From positions 1-64,000 of the forward strand of contig JAFUIQ010000032.1 in NCBI GenBank assembly GCA_017468385.1: a DNA stretch of 64,000 nt. Reading direction: 5' to 3'. The first letter of the stretch is position 1. Every line of letters begins with the position of its first letter. The notes beneath the pieces were generated by a model. That model made no database searches, was not told where the DNA came from, and was given only the letters and a program-made list of their open reading frames with translations. A program made the position numbers and the translations under genes. This DNA is from Clostridia bacterium. Its GTDB lineage: Bacteria > Bacillota > Clostridia > Oscillospirales > CAG-272. Shown here in pieces: positions 8,088 to 16,592 of this stretch.

Positions 8088-9338
8088 TTATTCAGACGAT
8101 ATCCGCTTGCCTTTGCGTTCCCGCATCAGATAGACGGCCAGAACAATTACCATAAGCAATGGAAACACAGTGGCCGCCAGCATACCGTATTTCATGGCGA
8201 TCTGCTCTGCATCGCCCACGATGCCCGCTATCGGAAGGATATGGGCAGTCTTGGCCCAATCGGTAACGATGCCGCTGAACCACGGGCCAACGGAACATCC
8301 CAGATCCCCGGCCAAAGCCAGAACGGCAAACATGGGGGCACCGGCCATGGGATACTTCCCGGAGGAAAGGCTGAGAACGCCGGGCCACATCAGCGACACG
8401 CCCAATCCGCAGACAGCGCATCCGATGAGGGAGAAAATGGGAAGTCCGCCGAACACGGACAAGAGATAGCAAATCAGTGTGAGCAAGGAACAGGCGAACA
8501 GCGCGGGGGCGATGCGGATTTTCCGGCCCCAAAGGCCATATCCCACGCGGCCCAGTCCCATCAGCACCCCAAAGAAGCAAGGGCCCAGCAGATCCCCGAT
8601 GACCTTGGACACGCCGATGGCCTTTTCGGCAAACAAAGATGCCCACTGGGACATGGTCATTTCCGCGGCACCGCCGCAGATCATCAGCAGTATGAACACA
8701 TAGAACACCGGCTTCCGGAACAGATCCGACAGGCGGTTTCCGGTTTTCTCAGCGACCATCATATCCGGAACGGGAACCAGGCAGAACAGCACCACATTGA
8801 CAGCGGGAATCAGCGCCCACAAGCAAGGAAGCCATGCCCAATATCCGCCGCCGATAACGCGAAGCAGCAGAGTGGTGATCAGCACAACCAGGCACTGTCC
8901 CCAGGAATAAAAGGAGTGGAGCAAGCTCATGGAGGATGCCTTGGCATCCCCGGGGAGCGCATCGATCAGGGGACTGACGATGACCTCCGTCATACCGCCG
9001 CCCATGGAATAGAAGAATACTGCCACAAGAATCCCCAGATAGGGATCGGCAAACAAAGGCGGCAGCACGCCCAACAGAACCAGGCCGACGGACGCCAGCA
9101 CATGGGCCGCGATGGCGGCCACCCGATATCCGATCCGTTCCAGAAGACGGATGGACACGAAATCCACCATCAGCTGGATGACGAACGTGATCAGCACCAG
9201 CTGCCCCAGCAAGGAATAGCTGACTGCATACCGATCCTGAAAAATGATAAAGAACAGCGGCGCGAGATTGATGGTGATCGCCTGTGTGATATAACTGATA
9301 TAGCAAGCACTGCGTGTATGGGTATAACTGAGACGCAT
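8088..9338 (-). CDS. Major facilitator superfamily transporter
   Basis: A 416-residue integral membrane protein with about 12 hydrophobic helices in two six-helix halves and a C-terminal basic tail (REKRKGK-like). It resembles MFS permeases near the FucP/sugar-proton symporter type, but no substrate-specific motif is recognisable. The ATG at 9338 is preferred because GAGG lies seven bases upstream, whereas an ATG 14 codons earlier has no ribosome site. It is monocistronic, between gpsA and the SpoIID-like gene, with its own terminator. The substrate cannot be assigned from context. Confidence 0.82.
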   Translation of the reverse strand: MRLSYTHTRSACYISYITQAITINLAPLFFIIFQDRYAVSYSLLGQLVLITFVIQLMVDFVSIRLLERIGYRVAAIAAHVLASVGLVLLGVLPPLFADPYLGILVAVFFYSMGGGMTEVIVSPLIDALPGDAKASSMSLLHSFYSWGQCLVVLITTLLLRVIGGGYWAWLPCLWALIPAVNVVLFCLVPVPDMMVAEKTGNRLSDLFRKPVFYVFILLMICGGAAEMTMSQWASLFAEKAIGVSKVIGDLLGPCFFGVLMGLGRVGYGLWGRKIRIAPALFACSLLTLICYLLSVFGGLPIFSLIGCAVCGLGVSLMWPGVLSLSSGKYPMAGAPMFAVLALAGDLGCSVGPWFSGIVTDWAKTAHILPIAGIVGDAEQIAMKYGMLAATVFPLLMVIVLAVYLMRERKGKRISSE

Positions 9339-9390
9339 AGAATACCTCGGATAGTTCGATTGTGTTTTTGATTCATGCACCGTGCATAGA

Positions 9391-9421
9391 AATAGCCGGG
9401 ATTTTATAGCAAAATCCCGGC
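9391..9421 (-). terminator. Hairpin after the SpoIID-like gene
   Basis: A long perfect stem (GCCGGGATTTT with AAAATCCCGGC) lies 14 bases past the stop of the SpoIID-like gene. On the minus strand it is followed only by CTATTTCT, so it is a weak intrinsic terminator or an end-protecting hairpin. Confidence 0.5.
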
Positions 9422-9434
9422 AAATGACAGGCGA

Positions 9435-11471
9435 TTACTGGAACTCCGCCAGAGTACTGTAGTACACGATATCCACATTCGTGTAATACGCGTTGATGAT
9501 ATGCTCGTAGTCGTATCCGAGATCGGCCAGATCCTTCGCGCCGTACTGGCTCATACCGGCACCGTGTCCCCAACCCTTACCCACGAAGATGAAATTCTGG
9601 GGGTTGGATGCGGTGGCAATCTTGGTTTCCGTGGTCACAGCGTATTCCTTGATGGTACGGGGGAGCTGCATAACTCCGCCGGGGATGGAGGGAGACACCA
9701 CCACCGTGCCGGATCCGGCAGGAATCATCTGCACGATGCCGCCGGCGGTCTGGACGTGGATAGGAGTACCGTCGCTCATCACGGTACCTTCTGCCGTCAG
9801 AATCGGGACATCCTTGGTGCTCTGCTGCACGGCAGACTCGGCTGTCAGAATAAACAGGGTACTTTCTTCAGCGGATGTGGTTGTTTGGTTGAAACCCGAT
9901 CCGCCGGACACGGGAGGACGGACCTGTTTTTCCACCGCGTTGTCAATCACGGTTTCGCCAACCACAGATACGGTATCCACAGTATATGCAACACTGCCCT
10001 GTCCGACCACAAAATTCGCGCTTTTCAGATAGGCACTCAACTGGCCGCGAACACGGTCCGTATTGGTGAACTCCACCGACGCACCGTTGGACGCGTGAAT
10101 ACGAAGTTTTTTCACATAGGTAGAGCCGGGAGCGTATTCCACCACTTCGATGGCTGTTATGTATCCGCCCAGCTCGGTGTATCCTTTCTGATCCCGCAGA
10201 TAGGTCAGCAATTCCGTGGGCGACACTTCCACGGTCCAGAAACCGTTGGAATGCTTGGCATAATTCTCCCACGGAGTAGCATGGGCCACAAGATACGGAT
10301 GGGAGGCACCGCCCCACACATCTCCGATGCCGGCAGTATATCCGCCGCAGCTGGAGGAGTAATAGGTGCTGGCCACTTTTCCGTTATAGGCAATAATCAG
10401 GCCGTGGGTGCTTTCCACCGCATCAATCACATTCTGATTGACGCGACCGGCACCGCGGTAGACCTGACAATGAGATCCGTTGCAAAGGTCAAAATTGTAG
10501 GAGGTATTGTGTCGTCCGAGGATATGAGCCGCATAGGAACGTGCCGCAATGGCGAAGGCTTTCTGCGTTTCCATGGGCCAGACATTGCTTATCTCATAGG
10601 GCAAAACGCCCTCTACATACTGATCCAGCGTCAAAACGTTGGTAACGGCCACGCCGTCCACCCCTTCTCCGCGGTAGCGGGTATAGGCGAACACGCCGTC
10701 GTACACATTTTTGGCAGGTGTTTTGATGTAGTTGACCTGGCCGTCATGGATGGCTTTCAGTCCCAGAGACGTTCCGTCCGCGCTGTCGTATTCAAACAGA
10801 ATCCGATCCGTATCCGGATCCACTACGGACACACCCGTTCCCGAGGGACCGACAATCTGTACCTCCATCCCGTTCAGAAGGCCGGCCACGGGCGCGGCGT
10901 ACATTTCCGCCTCAGCCTGAGATGAAAAGGCGCCCACACGCACACGGATACAGCCGTTATTGTATGCCGGAAATGCGTACAACACACTTCCCGCACCAAA
11001 AGCGGCATTCAGAGCCTCGGATGTACTCACAACCGACTGCATATCCGACAAAGCATAGTCAGGCGTAAATTCGATGTGATATCCGCCGATCACCGCGGCG
11101 GCAGAATAATTGGTGATGCTGTAGGTGCTGTCCTTTTTGGAGAGATTGTCATCCGCCGTCACAGACACCTTCTTCGTCGGAATCGTCCAGAACGGATGAT
11201 ACTGATAGGTACCATCCGTTAAGGGCTGAACACCGATTTCATATCCCGCGGGCGTGGTGGTTTCAAAGCCCACGGTAACGCCGTCGCCGTACATCAGACC
11301 CACACGAAGGGTGATATCGTCCTTCGACGGATCCGCGGCAGAGGCAGCCACGATCAACATATATATCAGCGTATACAGCGATCCCACCACCATCAGAGCG
11401 GCCAGGACAAAGCACAGTATACGCACGATGCGCTTGCGTCGTGCTTCATAAGTGGATTTTTTACGGTTCAT
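9435..11471 (-). CDS. SpoIID/LytB-family sporulation protein, long form
   Basis: A 678-residue membrane-anchored protein: basic N-terminus, one transmembrane helix (about 14-40), an extracytoplasmic region with a SPOR-like segment (VRVGAFSSQAEAEMY, about 174-188), then the SpoIID core (VEGVLPYEISNVWP and FAIAARSYAAH, about 285-315) and the terminal GKGWGHGAGMSQYGA motif (about 631-645). SpoIID is a lytic transglycosylase acting on denuded glycan during forespore engulfment. B. subtilis SpoIID is about half this length; here an insert of roughly 200 residues separates the core from the final motif. It overlaps an upstream secreted-protein gene by 11 bases. Confidence 0.87.
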   Translation of the reverse strand: MNRKKSTYEARRKRIVRILCFVLAALMVVGSLYTLIYMLIVAASAADPSKDDITLRVGLMYGDGVTVGFETTTPAGYEIGVQPLTDGTYQYHPFWTIPTKKVSVTADDNLSKKDSTYSITNYSAAAVIGGYHIEFTPDYALSDMQSVVSTSEALNAAFGAGSVLYAFPAYNNGCIRVRVGAFSSQAEAEMYAAPVAGLLNGMEVQIVGPSGTGVSVVDPDTDRILFEYDSADGTSLGLKAIHDGQVNYIKTPAKNVYDGVFAYTRYRGEGVDGVAVTNVLTLDQYVEGVLPYEISNVWPMETQKAFAIAARSYAAHILGRHNTSYNFDLCNGSHCQVYRGAGRVNQNVIDAVESTHGLIIAYNGKVASTYYSSSCGGYTAGIGDVWGGASHPYLVAHATPWENYAKHSNGFWTVEVSPTELLTYLRDQKGYTELGGYITAIEVVEYAPGSTYVKKLRIHASNGASVEFTNTDRVRGQLSAYLKSANFVVGQGSVAYTVDTVSVVGETVIDNAVEKQVRPPVSGGSGFNQTTTSAEESTLFILTAESAVQQSTKDVPILTAEGTVMSDGTPIHVQTAGGIVQMIPAGSGTVVVSPSIPGGVMQLPRTIKEYAVTTETKIATASNPQNFIFVGKGWGHGAGMSQYGAKDLADLGYDYEHIINAYYTNVDIVYYSTLAEFQ

Positions 11472-12000
11472 CGATTGTATATTCTCCCCGTATCATGATA
11501 TACGCCTCCGGCGAGGTCACCAGAAGGCCGCGTCCGTCGCCGCGGGCGATCAGAATCATATGATCGGCCGGGATGGCCTGTCCGTCTGCGATCTCCCGTC
11601 CGTCCGTATAGTCGGACAGATTGCCCTGGGCTGTGGAGGGTACCACGGCTACGGCCTGACCGGCACGCAGCATAATATCGCAGGCAGAGGAGGCATTCAC
11701 TACCGTGCCCTGCATGACGTGCAGAACGGTATACTGCTCCATCACAGGAATTTGCTCCGTATCGGATGGAGTTTCCGTATTGCGCAAAGCTTCCAATTCC
11801 CCCTCCAAAGCGGCAATCTTCTGCTGCATGGTCTGGATCTGCGGATCCACCATAGTCTGTATGTACTGTTTCAAATAACTGAGCGAGATGACCGGATCAC
11901 TGTTCCCGTCATACGCGTGCACAGCCACAGCCGTCACACTGACTGCCATCGCAAATGCAGCACATACCAGGATGGTTTTTACTCGTTTTGTTAATTTCAT
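11461..12000 (-). CDS. Secreted or anchored protein with a coiled coil, unknown function
   Basis: A 179-residue protein not recognised as a named family. The N-terminus (about 1-30) is a signal peptide or anchor, followed by a heptad-like helix around MQQKIAALEGELEALRN (residues about 58-75) and a compact C-terminal domain rich in short strands (about 90-175). Its 3' end overlaps the start of the SpoIID-like gene, so the two are co-transcribed and probably work in the same extracytoplasmic space; a SpoIID partner or forespore-mother cell interface component is a guess. The Shine-Dalgarno is weak (ACGG then ATAAT). Confidence 0.7.
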   Translation of the reverse strand: MKLTKRVKTILVCAAFAMAVSVTAVAVHAYDGNSDPVISLSYLKQYIQTMVDPQIQTMQQKIAALEGELEALRNTETPSDTEQIPVMEQYTVLHVMQGTVVNASSACDIMLRAGQAVAVVPSTAQGNLSDYTDGREIADGQAIPADHMILIARGDGRGLLVTSPEAYIMIRGEYTIDEP

Positions 12001-12019
12001 ATTATCACCGTAAAAGACA

Positions 12020-12050
12020 CCGCACGGAGCATTTCACTACCGTGCGGTCA
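12020..12050 (-). terminator. Hairpin between topoisomerase gene and the SpoIID operon
   Basis: On the minus strand, CCGCACGG/CCGTGCGG with a 12-base loop is followed by TGTCTTTTA. It can end transcription from the topoisomerase gene, but it also lies downstream of the promoter at 12067-12094 and so sits in the leader of the SpoIID operon. Confidence 0.6.
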
Positions 12051-12066
12051 AAATTACTCATTAAAT

Positions 12067-12094
12067 ATTATACATACATTGGCGAAAAAATCAA
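12067..12094 (-). promoter_or_regulatory. Promoter of the secreted protein-SpoIID operon
   Basis: On the minus strand a -35 TTGATT (12094-12089) and a -10 TATAAT (12072-12067) are 16 bases apart. The transcript would run through the hairpin at 12020-12050 before reaching the start codon at 12000. Confidence 0.65.
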
Positions 12095-12130
12095 GCATTT
12101 GCCGTATCATTCTTTGAATATTTACAGAAA

Positions 12131-14365
12131 TCACTGCAAAGTCAGCTGTTTTTTACCGAAATCGGCCGCGGAAAGGGCCACGCCGGTTGCGGGAATCTTG
12201 ATTTTTTTGCACTTGGACGCGCCGTCGATCTGGCTGATCGCCTCGCCGTGGAACACCTCTTTAAGTTTCTGTCCCGCCTTCAAGGTGAACAGCGTCACGC
12301 CGCCCGCAGTACGGGTTGCCTTCTGCGGCACCAGGGTAGAGCGAATGAGAATCGCCCGTCCGGCATCGGACAGAAGGAGCAGATCCACGGGCTCGGCTTC
12401 ATACACCGCCGCCACAATGGGAGAGGCACTGCTGAACGCGCCGGTCAGCTTTTTGCGGTTGGTCTTTGTCTCATAGGCACTGAGGGGCACGCGGATTCCC
12501 TTTCCGTTCTCGAAAAGGAAGACGATATTATGTTTGGGATTATACTCCGTCAATGCTTTCAGCATGATGGGGTATTCCCCGTCCTCAAAGTTCAGGGATG
12601 CGGGGAGATACTCGCCCAAGGCAGATGCCTTGGTGGTATCGAAGTCGTCCAGTTTGGCCTTGTATGCCTGGGCGTGGTTGGTGAAGATCAGAAGTTCTGC
12701 CCGGTTTTCCGTATCCTCACTGCACAAGATTACATCCCCCTCTTTCAGGCGCTGCTCATCACTGCCGCGCAGGGACTGGTGGGTGATCTTCTTGAAATAT
12801 CCGTCCCGGGTGAGGACCACGCGCACAGGATAATTCTCTACCACCGGCTCCGTGGGTACGTCGGCGATATCGGCGGCATAAATCAGTTGTGTCTTGCGGG
12901 GCTTGCCGTATTTCTTTTTGATTTCGGTAAGCTGGGCGGCGATCATAGCTTTCTGTTTCAGCTCGTCGCCGATGATTTCCTCCAGGCGGGCAATCTCCTG
13001 CTGGAGAGATTCGATCTCTTTGATGCGCTCAATGATATACTCCCGATTCAGATGGCGCAGTTTGATCTCAGCGATGTATTCCGCCTGAATCTCATCGATG
13101 CGGAAGCCGCTCATCAGATTGGGCACCACATCGGATTCCTTCTCCGTTTCCCGGACGATACGGATGGCTTTGTCGATGTCGAGCAGGATCTTTCCGAGGC
13201 CGCGGAGCAGATGCAGCTTGTCCTTCTTTTTGCCAAGTTCGAAACTCAGCTCCCGCACCAGGCAATTCCGGCGGAAACGGATCCACTCCGTCAGGATCTC
13301 GATGACGCCCATCTGGCGGGGGGCACCGTCGATCAGCACGTTGAAGTTGCAGGAGAAGTTATCCTCCAGGGGAGTCAATTTGAACAGGCGGGCCATGAGG
13401 GCATCGGGATCGGTGCCGCGGCGGATATCCAGCGTCAGTTTGAAGCCGTTCAGATCGATTTCGTCACGGTAGTCGGTGATCTCCTTGATCTTGCCGTCCC
13501 GCACCAGATCGCCCACGGATTTCAGAATGGCCTCAATGGAGGTGGAATAGGGGATCTGGACAATATCGATGCAGCTGTTTTGCTTATCGTACTCATAGCG
13601 GGCGCGCAGGCGCACACTGCCCCGTCCCGTTTCGTAGATCTCCCGCATCTGATCCCGGTCGTAGATGAGCTGTGCGCCGCCGGAGAAATCGGGGGCCTTG
13701 ATGAGATCAAGGATTTTTTCGATATTGGTTTTGGGATTTTTGAGGAGGGCGATGGTGCCATCGCAGATCTCCGCCAGATTGAAGGAGCAGATCTGGGATG
13801 CCATACCTACCGCGATACCCATATTGGGGGACACGAGAATATTAGGGAACGTGGTGGGCAGGAGGGTGGGCTCCACCATGGTATTATCGTAGTTGGGGAC
13901 CATTTCCACCGCATTCTTCTCGATGCCGGCGAACAGCTCCGCACAGAACGGATCCAGTTTCACTTCCGTATAACGGGGAGCGGAAAAGGCCATATCCCGG
14001 CTGTACTGCTTGCCGAAGCTGCCCTTGGAATCCACAAAGGGATGGAGCAGTGCCTCGTTGGCGCGGGTCAGACGGACCAGCGTTTCGTAGATGGCCATAT
14101 CGCCATGGGGATGGACGTGCATGGTCTGTCCCACCACGTTGGCGCTCTTGGTGCGTGCGCCGTGCATCAATCCCATCTTGTACATGGTATACAGGATTTT
14201 GCGGTGTGCCGGTTTGAAGCCGTCGATTTCGGGGATCGCGCGGGACACGATCACGCTCATAACGTACGGCATGTAGTTCTTCTCTATGGTATCGGTGATG
14301 AGCTGATCCTGTACCGGGGCGATGACCTCCGGTGTGGGCTGGGCTTTGGTCTTTTTCCTTGCCAT
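12131..14365 (-). CDS. parC: DNA topoisomerase IV subunit A-type protein (ParC/GyrA family)
   Basis: A 744-residue type IIA topoisomerase breakage-reunion subunit. The winged-helix/tower core begins at about residue 25 (IPEIDGFKPAHRKILYTM), and the active-site tyrosine is Tyr132 in SAPRYTE. The C-terminal third forms a beta-pinwheel (RVVLTRDGYFKKI). The GyrA-box QRRGGKG is not visible, which favours a decatenating topoisomerase IV-like role over gyrase. It acts with a ParE/GyrB-type ATPase, which is not adjacent here, although parE usually precedes parC. The upstream neighbour is tsaC across a 21-base gap. Confidence 0.88.
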   Translation of the reverse strand: MARKKTKAQPTPEVIAPVQDQLITDTIEKNYMPYVMSVIVSRAIPEIDGFKPAHRKILYTMYKMGLMHGARTKSANVVGQTMHVHPHGDMAIYETLVRLTRANEALLHPFVDSKGSFGKQYSRDMAFSAPRYTEVKLDPFCAELFAGIEKNAVEMVPNYDNTMVEPTLLPTTFPNILVSPNMGIAVGMASQICSFNLAEICDGTIALLKNPKTNIEKILDLIKAPDFSGGAQLIYDRDQMREIYETGRGSVRLRARYEYDKQNSCIDIVQIPYSTSIEAILKSVGDLVRDGKIKEITDYRDEIDLNGFKLTLDIRRGTDPDALMARLFKLTPLEDNFSCNFNVLIDGAPRQMGVIEILTEWIRFRRNCLVRELSFELGKKKDKLHLLRGLGKILLDIDKAIRIVRETEKESDVVPNLMSGFRIDEIQAEYIAEIKLRHLNREYIIERIKEIESLQQEIARLEEIIGDELKQKAMIAAQLTEIKKKYGKPRKTQLIYAADIADVPTEPVVENYPVRVVLTRDGYFKKITHQSLRGSDEQRLKEGDVILCSEDTENRAELLIFTNHAQAYKAKLDDFDTTKASALGEYLPASLNFEDGEYPIMLKALTEYNPKHNIVFLFENGKGIRVPLSAYETKTNRKKLTGAFSSASPIVAAVYEAEPVDLLLLSDAGRAILIRSTLVPQKATRTAGGVTLFTLKAGQKLKEVFHGEAISQIDGASKCKKIKIPATGVALSAADFGKKQLTLQ

Positions 14366-14386
14366 AGTGTGTTATCCTCTTCCAGA

Positions 14387-15430
14387 TTATTTTATGTGAA
14401 CGATTCGTCCGCCTGCGGCTCGGATCAGGCGGTTATAGAGTGCCAGGTACCGCCCTTCCGCCGGCGGAAGCTGTATGTACAGACGGGTATATCCCCGATC
14501 GTCCGCTTCGCGGAGGATAGAGAACAGGGCGCGGGATGCTTCATCGGCATTTGCCGTTTTTCCGCAGGATAGGCGATTGCAGAAATTGAAGTGATCCGCG
14601 GAGGAATCGGCGGACGCCACCGCTTCCGCATCGGTGATGTGGGCACGGACGTAGTCCGCAAACCGGGCATCATCCCCGTCCACCAGAACCACATCCGCAT
14701 TGGGGGAATAGTGTTTGTATTTCATCCCGGGGGACAGAGGCTTGTCCCCGGCCAGGGCGGGATCAATGACCGCTTTGGCGACGGACACGCTGCCCGCCAC
14801 TTCTGCCAGCATAAATTCCGTAACCGCACCGGGACGCAGTATCTCGCATCCGTCCTCGGTCAAACGGATTACCGTGGATTCCAGGCCGATTTCGCAAGGT
14901 CCGCCATCCAGGATCATCTCGATCCGTCCGTCCATGTCCCGCAAAACGTGCTCTGCCGTGGTGGGAGACGGAGAGCCGGAGCGGTTGGCCGAGGGAGCGG
15001 CAATCGGCACGCCGGACCGCCGTATCAATTCGTGGGCAACCGGATGGGCCGGACAGCGGACAGCCACCGTATCCAGGCCGCCGGTCACACCGGCAGGCAC
15101 TGTGGATTTTTTGGGAAGGATCACGGTAAGCGGGCCGGGCATAAACCGTTTGGCAAGTGCATAAAACAGATCGGATGTATAGGCGATCTCCTCCGCCTCC
15201 TCGGGATATGCCACGTGGACGATCAGCGGATTATCCGAGGGACGTCCCTTCGCTGCATAGACCTTCTCCGCCGCACGCTCATCGAGCGCGGATGCGGCCA
15301 GACCGTACACCGTTTCCGTAGGCATACCCACCAGTCCGCCTTCCCGGATGATGGCGGCAGCACGGCTCATCGCTCCGTCGTCCGACAGAGGATCGGTACC
15401 CATTCTATAAAATTCCGTTATCAAACTCAT
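14387..15430 (-). CDS. tsaC: L-threonylcarbamoyladenylate synthase (Sua5/YwlC)
   Basis: A 347-residue two-domain protein. The N-terminal YrdC domain (about 20-210) has the KGRPSDNPLIVHV motif, the GMPTETVYGLAA strand and the conserved PSANRSGSPSPT segment. The C-terminal Sua5 domain follows PLSPGMKYKHYSP. It makes threonylcarbamoyl-AMP from threonine, bicarbonate and ATP, the first step of tRNA t6A37 synthesis. Its ATG overlaps the prfA stop (ATGA), so it is translationally coupled; the prfA-ywlC pairing is common in Firmicutes, where prmC often lies between them but is absent here. Confidence 0.92.
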   Translation of the reverse strand: MSLITEFYRMGTDPLSDDGAMSRAAAIIREGGLVGMPTETVYGLAASALDERAAEKVYAAKGRPSDNPLIVHVAYPEEAEEIAYTSDLFYALAKRFMPGPLTVILPKKSTVPAGVTGGLDTVAVRCPAHPVAHELIRRSGVPIAAPSANRSGSPSPTTAEHVLRDMDGRIEMILDGGPCEIGLESTVIRLTEDGCEILRPGAVTEFMLAEVAGSVSVAKAVIDPALAGDKPLSPGMKYKHYSPNADVVLVDGDDARFADYVRAHITDAEAVASADSSADHFNFCNRLSCGKTANADEASRALFSILREADDRGYTRLYIQLPPAEGRYLALYNRLIRAAGGRIVHIK

Positions 15431-16503
15431 GCTTCTGTATCGCTTTCTTTCAGCTTTTCTTCCATATCCGCGGTAGTAAGGGCATCGATCAGAACATCCA
15501 GATTTCCGTTCATAACCGCGTCCAGTGTGTACACGGTCAATCCAATCCGGTGGTCGGTCACCCTTCCCTCACGGAAATTGTAGGTGCGGATCTTGCCGCT
15601 TCGGTCGCCGCTGCCCACCTGGGCTTTTCGCTCGGAGGCGATCTGATCGTCCCGGCTTCGCTGCTGCTCCTCGTACAGGCGGGCACGAAGCAGACGCAGG
15701 GCCTTTTCTTTATTGCGCAATTGACTGCGCTCGTCCTGACACTCGATCACGATGCCGGAGGGCTTATGGATCAGTCGGATAGCGGACAGGGTTTTGTTGA
15801 TATGCTGGCCGCCGGCACCGGAGCTTTTCATGGCTTCGATCTGCAGATCCGCCGGGTTGATCTCCACCTGCACATCCTCCGCCTCGGGCAATACGGCCAC
15901 AGTGGCGGCCGATGTCTGCAGCCGTCCCGAGGATTCGGTGACGGGGACTCTCTGCACACGGTGTCCGCCGCTCTCAAACTTGAGGCGGGAATAGGCTCCG
16001 TTTCCGCTGACGAGAAACGTGATTTTCTTATAACCGCCCAGCTCGGTTTCATTGATCTCGGCGATCTCGCACCGGAAGCCGTGGGCTTCCGCATACATGA
16101 TGTACATCCGATACAGATCGGCGGCGAACAAGGCCGCCTCTTCCCCGCCCGCACCGGCACGGATTTCCATTACCACGTTTTTGTCGTCGTTGGGATCTTT
16201 GGGGATCAGCATCTTCTGCAGTTCTTTTTCGGCAGTCGCCAGATCATCCCGCAGCGCGTAGTACTCCTCCTGCGCCATCTCCCGCAGATCGGGATCGGTC
16301 TCCGAGCGCATCATCTCCTCGGCGTCCGCCATCTGCTGTTCCATAGCCGCCACGCGGCGGATCACGTCCGTCACGGGTCCCAGGGAGTTGTACTCCTTCA
16401 TCATGGCGCTGTACTTCGCCGCATCCGATAGGATTTCGGGTAAGGCAAGAGAATGCTCCAGAAACTCATACCGGTCCAGGATCTGCCGTGTTTTTTCCGT
16501 CAT
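15427..16503 (-). CDS. prfA: Peptide chain release factor 1
   Basis: A 358-residue class I release factor reading UAA and UAG. The GGQ peptidyl-hydrolysis motif is at about 231-233 (GAGGQHINKT), and the PxT codon-recognition motif (PVT) at about 187-189. PxT marks RF1; RF2 has SPF. The start is placed at the second ATG because AGGAGG lies seven bases before it, while the first ATG is only one base from the site. The gene is followed by tsaC with a 4-base overlap. Length and motifs are normal. Confidence 0.96.
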   Translation of the reverse strand: MTEKTRQILDRYEFLEHSLALPEILSDAAKYSAMMKEYNSLGPVTDVIRRVAAMEQQMADAEEMMRSETDPDLREMAQEEYYALRDDLATAEKELQKMLIPKDPNDDKNVVMEIRAGAGGEEAALFAADLYRMYIMYAEAHGFRCEIAEINETELGGYKKITFLVSGNGAYSRLKFESGGHRVQRVPVTESSGRLQTSAATVAVLPEAEDVQVEINPADLQIEAMKSSGAGGQHINKTLSAIRLIHKPSGIVIECQDERSQLRNKEKALRLLRARLYEEQQRSRDDQIASERKAQVGSGDRSGKIRTYNFREGRVTDHRIGLTVYTLDAVMNGNLDVLIDALTTADMEEKLKESDTEA

Positions 16504-16548
16504 TGTCATGCCTCCTTCGAAATATTATCGGTATGTAAAGATAAAATC

Positions 16549-16583
16549 GGACGTCCCCTCCCGGCATTGCCGGGAGGGTGTCC
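16549..16583 (-). terminator. Terminator of the M18 aminopeptidase gene
   Basis: A strong GC-rich stem CCCTCCCGGC/GCCGGGAGGG with a 3-base loop, extended by GGAC/TCC pairs, lies just past the aminopeptidase stop. The following T-run is weak. Confidence 0.6.
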
Positions 16584-16592
16584 GTTGCAGGG

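Noticed and set aside
12248..14572. A 774-codon open frame on the plus strand opposite the topoisomerase gene
   Set aside because: It is the antisense shadow of parC; no family motif, no ribosome site, and low-complexity composition. Other long opposite-strand frames at 26571-29066, 36899-38686, 53282-55915 and 60718-62658 were rejected for the same reason.
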